A stretch of DNA of 30,933 nt from Lingula anatina (lineage: Eukaryota > Brachiopoda > Lingulata > Lingulida > Lingulidae), in assembly GCF_001039355.2 (NCBI RefSeq), contig NW_019773859.1, forward strand, positions 467,194 to 498,126, read 5' to 3'. The first letter of the stretch is position 1. Every line of letters starts with the position of its first letter. A model generated the notes under the pieces. It was not told the origin of the DNA and did no database searches. It saw nothing but the letters and a program-made list of their open reading frames with translations. This document shows, piece after piece, positions 12,046-23,300 of this stretch. The position numbers and the translations under genes were made by a program.

Positions 12046-12889
12046 TGATACAATGTAATAATTAAAAGATTATAAAAACAGACCAGAGTGAAGTACATCC
12101 CTCAAATACTCCGTTGCACACTCTCATTTCTGCAGTGTAGCTCTCTCTAGAATAAAATTTCGTAACTTCTGTAACATTTTTAATCTACACATCCAACTGG
12201 AAGAATATAAACAAGGCAGCACAACAATGCCTACACCTTTATTTATTAGTGAACTGACCATTAGTATAGTTGCAGTTGACAAAAAAGGAGTTATTTTAAC
12301 AATATCTGTGCTACTGATCATTAAATTTTGTTTATTGATTGATTGTTTATTGATGAATGCCAAAGAAGAAATAATATAGATACCACAACAATAGGAACAC
12401 TATAATATCACATAAAAAGCTGAATTCCTCGCACAATGCAATAAAAATACCAGGATGCATGTATGTTATTTCTATTGTTTATTAACCATGGGGATGAAAA
12501 TAATTAATGAATACGTCTCTATCACTGGACTGATAATATTTGCATTTCAAAAGCCTATCTGTATCTAATATCATCTCCCTATGGTAGTGAATTTGCAGCT
12601 TAATACCTTCTACCTTTTAAATTCTGACTTTAAACCAATGAAAAACTCATTAATAAATGAAAGAATTGTCCCAGTTTTTCAAGCTCAATCTTGCCAGGGT
12701 GTGTGGAGCACTTCAGAGATTACACTCATAAAGATAGTAGAAATATCCTATGACATCACTTTTTCACACATCGGTTCCTTTTCCACTTATTTCTCATGCA
12801 TTACTAAATTTAATTTCCTCACTTCATATGAAAATACTTTGTTTTTAAAACTTCATGGGAATCGTCCAAGATAGTCCAAAGTGTTGTGA

Positions 12890-13260
12890 CTTAAAGAGAA
12901 TTCAGGGGATTTGAAGAGAGGGGTCAGAAATAATGACACACAAGAGAGTGCAGTGTCTCAAGGAAAAAAGCTGACAGAATTCATATAGTATTTTTTATTT
13001 TTTTTGGGGGGGGGGGGGGATTTTGCTCTGTAGAAAAACAGGCTTTTGCACAACAGTACATATCCACCATGTTTACGTAGCGTGTTTCTTTTGTATTGCT
13101 TCAAAAGACAACATTCTCAGCACAGAGTGTTTCACCCTTAATGTTGGAAGTTTAGTCCCATATCTTGCACATTTTTGCCCATTTCTAGTCTTGAATGATG
13201 TAATGCACAACAGTGTTGTTGTGCGCTATTTTGGATGATTCCCATCCCTTCTATTTTGAC
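12890..13260. repeat. Diverged dispersed repeat, copy 1
   Basis: Resembles 16025-16330 over several hundred bases with many substitutions and gaps. Shared blocks include GGGATTTGRAGAGA, TCAGAAAT, TGCACAAYAGTACA, a TTGYATTGCTT block and TCACCCTTA. This copy lies just downstream of the ubiquilin stop codon, probably in the 3' UTR or beyond. Family unknown; no terminal repeats or coding remnant seen. Confidence 0.6.
13006..13019. repeat. Poly-G run (14 G) after a T-rich tract
   Basis: T-rich tract followed by 14 consecutive G. The length is likely unreliable in sequencing. Confidence 0.95.
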
Positions 13261-13274
13261 TGTATGTGAGGCTC

Positions 13275-13280
13275 TTTATT
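13275..13280 (-). terminator. Candidate poly(A) signal AATAAA for ubiquilin
   Basis: AATAAA on the minus strand about 96 bases past the ubiquilin stop codon. Another AATAAA lies at 12994-12999. Which one is used cannot be told from sequence. Confidence 0.45.
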
Positions 13281-13375
13281 TGTTTTTCAAGTCGAATGTC
13301 AAGGATTATGTTTTCTCCTTGTAGTCATTTCTTGGAAATGGCTTAACGAATAGTCCATGATGGCTGCGTCATCCA

Positions 13376-13443
13376 TCAGTTTCCTCTTTGCTGCAGCAAC
13401 CTGTCTATAGCGTCATTCACATCCCCATATGTGGCAATTAATG
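13376..13443 (-). CDS. UBQLN: Ubiquilin exon 15 (end of UBA and stop)
   Basis: [22 protein letters not shown] then TGA at 13376-13378. Contains helix 3 of the UBA with the conserved DAI-RLL. Acceptor TTGACACAG. Confidence 0.95.
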
Positions 13444-16400
13444 CTGTGTCAAGAAAAACATATCAAGTTGTAATGGTGATTAACAAATCCAGGATTATTT
13501 CAATGAAGAGGTGACTATAACTAGGTTATTATTAGGTTTCCTGAAAACTACGTAAATTTTGTTTTTGGTGAGTTTGTTATTAAGCAAGAAGTACTTCCTA
13601 TTTCAAAAAATTTCATTCAATTAAAAAAAAGAAAAGTTTTTTAGGCAATTCACTCAATTACCGTTAAATGTAGTTAAAACTATAGCTAGTTGCTTTTACC
13701 TTGTATATTTGCCTCCCTGTTTATAAAACCCATTGCAGCAAGTTGTTCCAGTTGTGAGGCATACCGCTGCTCTGGGGCAGTATTCTAAAGACAAAAACAC
13801 AGTGTTAAAGAAAATAATATCAAAATATCAACTTAATATAGTTAGCAAAAGAACTGCACCTGAATGTGTAGTTTTGGATCCTTTTCTATACACTGAGAGT
13901 TCCTTTTGAATTTTTGCCATACCTTATTTTATATACCTGATATTCTTTCATGCAAATACTAATCCTAAGTTCCCCTGTTTCTCAATATAAAATAGGGCTC
14001 TGTTCTCACAACTTTTAGATCGATCTATCACCGCGGGGAGTCTCACTAGATTACTGTCAGATAATCCCCCTTAAGTGTCCGTCCCCGCCTACTACAAGCT
14101 TTAAGGGGTAATTAACTTTCGTGTCCGCCCGGCTGACAGCTATTTAGCGTGAACCCCCAGGGAGTTAGGTCGATCCAATGTAGGTCGATCTAATCTATGA
14201 GAATGGGGTGTAGGACATTAAAATACGAAACTAAATTTAAAAATCCCTGAATACAAATAATTTTTTTTGAGGTTTAATGCACCACTTAATATGTATGTAA
14301 GGGAAAAAAAAGTTAAATTTTATGTTAAAATACTATGCAGTTTTAGCGGCAATTTGAAAGTGGTTCCCAAATAAATATTGTATTCATAGAAACATGGCTA
14401 GCTAACATTGTTAGTAACAATTGCTTAGAGGTCTTAAACTTAAAATACAGATGAAGTGCAATAAATAAAATGCCTGTCATAAGATCTTATTTATAATAAT
14501 ACATTGGATATAAACTTCACAGTCACATAAAAAACCCTAAGCATGAATAAACTTACTTTACAGACACATGTATCTTTAAGTTCAATGGTTCTCTAATTGT
14601 TTTTTTTTCTGCATTTTGTTTTCAGAGCAGCTCTACTCACCAAATCAGCCCCTCCTCCTTGCCCTTGTGCCATCATTCCTAGCATCTGCGCCATGAACCC
14701 ACCCAGGGGATCGGCACCCCCCTGCCCTGGCAGACCACCAGAGGGCGTGGCAGTGTTGGCCGGGGCTCCTGGCGATGTAGTGGGCATGGTACCACTTGTT
14801 GCTGTTGTGGCAGTTGTTGATGTTGTTGATGTTGTTACCGTACTTGAACCAGTTGTGCCACTGTTAGTTGACCCTGGTATTGTCATGGGGGGTGGTACTG
14901 CCCCTGCTAAACCCATGCTTAAAGATACAAAAAATACCCATTAGATTTGACTGAAAAAAAAATGTCATATACATGCAAAAAGGCACTTGTATTAGACATT
15001 ACATGACTTATCACTGGATACCACAAAAACTTTTGAAACCGTTACAGCTCAGCTTAACCACAAAATAAAATCACCTTCTGCAATAGAGGTCTCCATGTAA
15101 GAATCAAATTATATTCTAACCACAACACATCCTTCTTTTGTTCATTTTGTGGTAATATGGCAAATTTGTAAACATTTCTAAAACTCATTTCAATTTTTAG
15201 GGGGATGGGCATCCAATCTTCAAAAACAATATTTCTTTTTAATGAAAATGACAATGTGGTCTCTGTTATAGTCATAATAAAATCAATAAAAATAGCTACT
15301 AACCCTGGGAGAAGTGAAGGGGACTCAGCCTGTAGAGTCTGTAATCCTTGCTGAATCTGCATGATTGCTTGAAGTGCTCTGGGGTTTGTCATAACATTTT
15401 GTACTTCTGGATTCTGCATCTAAAATGATTGGGTTTAACAGCTATTAGAGACACCTGGGTGCATAGTTCTTACAATATCTGTGTATTTATATTAATATGT
15501 TGCAACCCCAGAAGGGGAAAAAGTTATTTTCTGTACGCATGAAGTTTTTGATGGGGGGAAATGAATAAATACTTGAATAGCTGTTGTAGATTTATCAAAG
15601 CTTGAAGTGAAAATATAATTGGACTTGGTCAAATGTTTCATAGCATCTTAACCTCACAAAATATTACTTGTGGTGTTGTACCTATTGGAGGTCTTTCTGT
15701 CAACCAGCTTATTTGAATGAGGTGTTAAGTTCCCTTATTTGCACTGACTGTTTCAGCCAACCAGGTTCGAGATAAAATGACAACTCCAGGTGATATGGTC
15801 ATGTTTTCTGCCATAAGCTGGCACCTCACTTCCTTACAATTTACCACAATCTACAGGTGTTTGGGAACTTGCCAACACACTCACAGCCACTGTGGTCTCT
15901 GCTTTGAAAATCTGATTAAATTAGGCAGGGTATTCAGTACATTCAAAATCAAAGTCATGTAATAAAAACAATGACGATTGCATTTGGCTGGTGTATCTAT
16001 CTATCCAGGCAATGGGCATCATCTGAGACTTAAGTTTAAACCAGGGATTTGGAGAAGAGTGGGATCAGAAATTAAGACAGACCAGCGAGTGGGGTGAAGC
16101 AACTAACAAAAGCGGACAGAATTTACCCACAAATCTATCTATAGATCTATCTATTGCAGTCTTATGCACAATAGTACACTTTCACTATGTTTCGTGTGTT
16201 ACTTTTGCATTGCTTTTTAAGATGATAATCCCAGTGCATAGAAGTCACCCTTATTGCTAAAATGTAGGCCCCACCTCATGTGGATTCTCACACATTTTAT
16301 TTCAAGTTAAATCTCTCGAATGATTCCCACTGCAGTCAAACTGTTAATGGGCAACTGCTATCTGGCTACTTGCAATGAAAAACTTGCAAGGAGTAAAACA

Positions 16401-19400
16401 GAGCAGTAGATACATGAGGTCCTTTACAAGTATAATGTATGCCACACTTCATATGAGAACAAAACTTCATACCTGTTGCAAAAAAATCGGAAGCTGTTGT
16501 CTGGTGTACTCCTGTAACTGCGGATTGCCAGCAAAAATAGGGCTCTGAGACATAATCTGAGGAAGTAATTGGAAAGGTAATCTAAATCAGTGAAATTAAA
16601 ACAAGTGAAAGAACATCCCATCCCCTTCTGACATCAAAAGGTAAAAAAAAAAAACTGTGAACAACTAGAACAGAAATGTTAAAAGAATCCTGTTGTCACT
16701 CAATTGCTTTTCATGAACACTTTGTGAAACACTTCATGCACATACTAATATAATCATATTTTGTTGACTCGTAACTATAGTTAGCAAGTCTCTTATGGTT
16801 ACGCGGAAAATGTTGTATTTCATGACTCAAGAAATTACTCAATGTGTGTATTTATACATATATATTTTCTGTAAAATATACCTAAACCTGTGCAAAAACA
16901 CCATTCTAAGCCATTTTGCCACATCAGGGCACCCAGTTTAAAGACTTTTAAAAAGAAAGAAAATAGGATATAACATGGCAATCAATTAACTGAACAGCAG
17001 GAAGTGAACTTGTGGAGAACTTTTGAAAGGAAGTCTAATTGCATGCAATTTCTTCTTTCAAATTTGCCTTATTTCATTTTTCCCAAAATATACATAACAT
17101 CATTTCAAGACCACAAAAACAGTAAAAAATGAGTTTTTTCAAGAAAATAGGAGAAATAGGAATAAATACCAATAATAGGAAAATAGGAACTTGATGCAAT
17201 GCCAACTATCAAAGCTTTTTTTAGGTCTTGATATTTAATTTTTCTTTGCACTGGGCAAAAAACCCAGCTTAATAAAGGTTGATTCAAATTGCAGAACTAT
17301 TTTTGATTATCTGCACTCACTTGTGACGCCAATTCAGGGTTAGCAGAGAGATGCTGAAGCATGCTCTGCATATAAGGTGCCTGTAACATGTTTTGCATGA
17401 GCTGGGGATTCTGTGTCATTTGGCTCATCAGGCTCTGCATGCCAGGGGTATTAAATACTGGGTTTGATCCTAGAGCTGAAAATAACACTTCAGATGAAGA
17501 ACATTTAAGGGACAATTTTTGCCAAGTAATACACACACACACACACATACACACACTTGTTCAATAACATAAAAACATCTCAAAATCTTAAAAACTCAGC
17601 AAAAGAAACACTTAAAGGTACTTCAGTCATATTTTGGGTCTTTAAGTTTTTCCCGTGAATAGACCTACTGCAAACTCATGACTTTTGTAAGTGACACAAA
17701 GCAAAACATCCATGACTAGTTTCTACTCACCATTTCCTGCTGTGGTACCTGTGGTAGTGGTGGTGCTACCAGTGGTGCCTATACTGGTGCTCCCTGGTGA
17801 CTGTGGTACCCAGGGGTTAGGCAAGGGGTCTGTGTTTTCCTGTCCTTGCTGCTGTGTCCCACTACTCTCTTGACCTGCAAATGAATTTACAGTAACAAAT
17901 AATCCCTGTGGTGGGGAGGGGGGGGGGGGAGGAGGAAGATTGGGTGCCCATCCCCAAAAACGATTTTAAATGATATGAAGTGGTATTTGATATGTAGAAA
18001 ACATGTCAAAATGGCAAAAATAGTTACTGCGTAGTTGTAAGTAATCAAAAACATGATACTCATATTAGCAATCTGAGAAAGATCAAGGGCAAATCTGTTA
18101 TTGTGTTTTCAAACAAGTCAAGGCTGTTACTTTGTTGTGTTGTTTTCCATCAGAAAAAGATTACAACATAAAAACTGTATTGAAGTAAATAAAGGAAATA
18201 AAGACAGACAGAGAGAAAAAAGAAAAGTATTTATGTTGTAAGTGGTATCTAAGAGACCATTCCCACAGACATTTAGATCGATCTATCCCCCTGGGGAGTC
18301 TCACTAGATTGCTGTCAGCTTAACCGGCTTAAATGTCTGTCCTGCCTACTAAAAGCTGTAAGGGGGTAATTAACTTTTGTGCGCGCTCGGCTCCCGGAAG
18401 CTGACAGCAATTTAGCGTGAAACCCCAGGGAGTTAGGTCAATCCAGATGGATTGTTCTAAATCTGTGGGAACCCAGTCTAATACATCACATACTTTGTCC
18501 AGAGAGTGCAGCAAAAGGGTTCCCCCTCCCCATGGACTGAGCAGCATTCAGCATGGGTTCTTGAATCTCTTGGTACATCCGCTGGAGTGCACCAAAACCG
18601 CCTGGAATGCTCTGACGTAACAAAAAGGCACATATTACTTATTATATTAAAAACTGCGTCACTAATTACTTTTTAAAAGCAGTAATTTCTCCTTTATGCA
18701 GTTAACTGCCTAGAATGCATCTTTTGATGTTATGTACCTGCATTCTTATTTCTATTTATAAAATAATACATAACAAGGAATATCCATTTTTTACACTCAT
18801 TAATGCAAACACATTTTTTCTGTATGTCAATCAAAAATCCATCCATAAATCTTATGTGTGCACTTTTAGATGTGTTCTGAAATATTTTTATGGATGGGCA
18901 CATGGTAATTTCTCTTCTGCTTTAATTCACAAATTAATCATTAATTTTCTTTGTTATCTTGGTTTGGTCAATATTGTCTATTTGGCTTAAAGGAATAACA
19001 TCTGTTTGTTATGGTTAATGAATCCATTCCCACATCAAAGTTTGTCCAAGTTTTTTTTTCTTTTTTTTAACGATCTCTTAAGATTTTATTACTGAGGTAT
19101 AGCCATCTATGAAGGTCCACGTAATCTGATGGCAAGCACAGATTCCAGAATAATTGCTAGTGCAACAAGTTTACTATAAGACCTACATGTTAAGAATTGT
19201 GGTTTAGCTAAGTTTCTAACACTCCCTTTGTAGAAATTGATACATATCTGTTGTTTTGTTTTTTATTTTGTTGTGAAGGTGATATAGCAAACTTGTTGCA
19301 CTACCCCTTCCACTGCCTGAACTAAATTCTAAATAACCATTGCCACATAGACTTGCCCTTCAAGAAATCGACGGAAAATAGCTCTTTTTCAAATTTGAAT

Positions 19401-20296
19401 GGGCACTGTAGAAAACATATAACAGCTAAAGCTCTCAAATTAAGCACATATGTGTGATATCATGTGAAGAATAAGTTCTGTAAATTTCAATCCAAGCAGT
19501 TGAGACAGAACGCTTTAAATGTGCAGCAAACCGTAACGCTAATCCCTTCAAGATCTCGACGAAAACCGGAAGTGCGTCATGATGTCACTCGTTTGTACTT
19601 GGAAAGCTGCTGGGTGATTTTCCGATGAGAAATATTTCGTGGCTTATACAAATGTTCGGAAAATGCCCATGCAGATAAAAGAAAATTCACTAATCAAAAT
19701 TGAAACTGCGTAATTACATAGAAAAACATTGTGCATTTCTGACCTCGACTTGTCAGTGTAAACAAAGTGTACTGAACGCATTGCCAGCAAGCACGTGAAT
19801 GCCGCGTTTGAAACTTTGTATCAGACGCTTCATTTTACTTGACAACACAGTTTTAACGATGGGCATGACAGGAAAAACAGTGCAAAAAACACGTACCTCC
19901 GGTTTTCGTCGATTTCTTGAAGGCGTCGATTTCTTGAAGGGCGAGTCTAGACGTAGTGATCCAAGGTTTTGATAAATAATAATAACAATAATAGTATTTT
20001 TTTTTCTTGTATAGTGCAGTCTACAATATGCACTTTAATGCACTTTGCACACAAATTCAGCTAACATTGCTTACTATGCATTTCAGGCTGTGAAGGTATT
20101 GTGAAAGAAGATCCCAATCTAATGCTTTGCCAGACTTACTTCTAAATTGCTCATAGCCCGGTCCTGCTGTCTCATTAGCTCCTGCATCATGGCAGGGTTC
20201 CTAGTCAACTGCATTGTCTGGAAAAGAAATGCAGTAATTTCTCACAGTCTATTTGAACATTTCATATTTGTTTAACCTGCAAAATAGAATATGATT

Positions 20297-20335
<39 letters not shown>

Positions 20336-23300
20336 AAGAACTGAAAAGTGAGTTCACCTAAGGTAAAAAGAATACAGCAGCTGAATCTTAAGTCCCTTTC
20401 CACAGCCAAAATAAGATTTCCTGGGGGAAGGGGGTAGAAGAAATTTTCTCGCACTCAAGAATCATTGCTCTACAATTCCCATATTTGAGATTTGGGGTTT
20501 TATTCCAATTTTAGTTTAATCATTTAGTTTTTAATGACTGGCCAGTAACATCAACTTGGCTTAATTTTCACTTCATAACACAATGGCAGTGTTTTGTATT
20601 GTGGCCCCACAGACATTGTGAGTCTACTTGAATAGGCTGAGAAGATAATAACAGCACCATAGATACTTCAGATAAACTTTTTTTCCAAGGGGCTTTATCA
20701 TTTTTAAGGTCTATATTATAAAATATAAAAAGCTTTTTAAGTAAAATTTATTAATATGTCTGTGGGGAATTTTCAAACATGTTCAGAGTGCCTTTACATA
20801 GTTTGTAAATAAAATGAACCATGCTTTCCAGGGAAACTTGTGTCAAATGTTCATCACACATTGTTACCACTTCCACTTCTTGTTCATATGGAGCCAAGGC
20901 AAGTATTTCCTGTTTTAATAACATGTTTTGAGACTGCAAATCACTCCCTGCAGCTAATAAAACAGAAATTTCAGCCCACTAAATTATTTTTATTTTTTTT
21001 CATTGAAAAAAAAAAAAAAAAAAAACGTCAGCGAGTCTGTAAATAGTAAAAAGTAAAAGGGTAGTTTATTTGTAACAGTTCCACAGAAAAGAGGAAAAAA
21101 AAAAACAGATTACAGAGCTCTTAACAGTTACATACCTGTCTCATTAGTTCTGGATTATTCAACATATGAGTGATTTCAGGATTTCTCTGAAATTCAAAAA
21201 CATTCCCTGGATAAGTAAAACATCCTGTGTCTTAGTTAAGACCTTAAGAGAGATAATTCCACATAATGTTGTTATGAACTTCTCTATACAGCAAAGAACG
21301 TGTATATTATCATAAACATCTACATCATTTACAAATACAACTGGCATGACATGGTAATGTAGATACACTACATATCATTAAAAAATTGTAAATTCTTATA
21401 TAAGCTGAAATCATCAATGAAAAGCTTAGTGCCATCCAACTTTCAAAGAAAATTTAGGTGATTAACTACTAAACCTTGCTTGCTTTCTCTGATTAACCAC
21501 TACATTTTCAGTCATTTAAAAATTTGATAAAATTCAACAACATACATTTTTTACTACTTGGTTTTAATATTTTTATTCCCTTTAGTTTAATATATCTTAT
21601 TTAGCACACAAAATACATTTGTTTTTATGTTAAGTAACAGGCATTTTTAAAAGAATTTTATATGTTTCTTTTTTTTTTTTTTGGAAAAATCAGTTTCTTT
21701 TTGAGTGTCTTTTTAATCATTTGTTTAAAACCTTAACAATAATGAACAATAAGATTAACATCAGGTGGCCTTCCAGTGCCCAGTAGTCAGAGCCTTACCT
21801 CCATCAACTCTCTCATCTGTGGATTGCTTGTGATTAACTGCCTCATCACTTCTGGGTTGGACATCAATGACTGGACCATGGGATTGTTCATCATATTTTG
21901 CAATAACTCAGGGTTGCTCATTAACTGAAACGACATGGGAACTTAAAATTTTATAAAAGTATTGTCTTAGCATATATCCAAGTGGTTGGTGTCAGCGTCT
22001 TCAAACTACTGTTGTGGGTTTTTAAGCAAGAACGTTGTATTTGACTGGAAACGAAAATACAGAAATGTAACATCTCATAATCAGACATTTGGTAATACAA
22101 ACAATTTTATCTCACCTCTCTTTGCATTCTCTGCTGCATGTCCATGAAGTTAGAGGAACCCATCCCTAGGCCTCCTAGACCAGGTAAACCTCCCATGCTT
22201 CCAAGGTTAAATGGTGTATTAGACACATTAGCTTGAGATGGGGTTGGAGCCTGAATCACAAAATTACACATTTATGCATTGATCTATCGCTTTTGTGAAT
22301 AACAAGGCCTTCAAAAAGTTCAGACATTGCTAGCAGGGGTCTGGGGGCATTTATACAACAATCAAACACTAGGGTTAATCCAGAAATGGATCTAGACTTT
22401 GAATATGAAGTATAAGCTCCATTTGTTTGAACTGGCTTATTTAACAATTAGTAGACATGATTGATGGAATACCTTAAAATGACAAAACAGACAACATTTC
22501 TTCACATTGAACTGGTTTCACATAAGTTAATCTTATTTCAAGTATAATTCTACTACAGCTGAAATCAAACAAAGTTGTGTTCTGAGATTATTAAATTTTA
22601 CTAGCCTTATTTCAAATAAAATAGTATTTTTTCAATTAACTAAAATTGTTGTTAAAAATCAGATATTTTGACAAAGGTATTTAATTTCAATTTTGTGTAG
22701 TAAGTGAAAAGCTCAAATCTATGATCATTAAATTAGACATTTATATTTTTAATACTTACTGCTTGGGCCCTCTCAGCTGCTTGCTCTTGTGACTATATGA
22801 AGAGAAAAAACCCACAGTTAAAACACATACAATGAGCATTTTTTTTTATTATTTCTAATCTGCTCCTATATATGGTTTAAAAAATTAAGGGAAATTAATT
22901 AACAGAAGTTGGTTGTAAAACATCTTGATAATATGGACACATTTTTGAGCTGATGCAGACATATTGTTAAGCTGATGCAAGCTAAATTTCAAAATACATT
23001 TATACACTTAGAACAAAAATGTCAATATTGAACTAAATGAACTAAGGGCAAAGTTCCAATTAATAAGCTCATTCACATTTCAACACAGAACATAACATAA
23101 CATAACGCTAGTTGAAGGGCTGTACTTGGCAAGGATTGTTCTTGTTATCTAAAAGGGTCAATGACGTGTTTTAAAGGGAAAAGCAAATGTAGGGCATGAT
23201 AATCCTGAACTGAAAGTATTTTCCAACCAAGCACTTCTAAAGTCAGCAGGTGTTCTGGGGAGTCAATACCAAATCAACACCTTCAAGAAGACAAATCTCA

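Larger units (their letters stand above)
4289..13270. other. Intergenic spacer between otp and ubiquilin, no recognised gene
   Basis: About 9 kb without a coding region I can support. Mostly AT-rich single-copy-looking DNA with stop codons in all frames. CpG-richer islands occur at about 6770-6980, 7350-7620 and 11030-11330. Since otp-type developmental genes often have large regulatory flanks, these islands are candidate enhancers, but that is inference. The longest open frame (7254-7637, 127 codons) has no recognisable domain. Confidence 0.55.

Noticed and set aside
12124-12363. 79-codon minus-strand frame as a retroelement fragment
   Set aside because: No reverse transcriptase or other motif could be recognised; Lys/Asn-rich as expected of AT-rich DNA.
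14597-14944. 115-codon plus-strand open frame rich in Pro and Val
   Set aside because: Exactly antisense to ubiquilin exon 13; its composition is the mirror of the Thr/Ser/Gly-rich linker.
15762-15775. GGTTCGAGA resembling a tRNA T-loop
   Set aside because: Does not fit the GGTTCGANNCC box and no acceptor stem is present.
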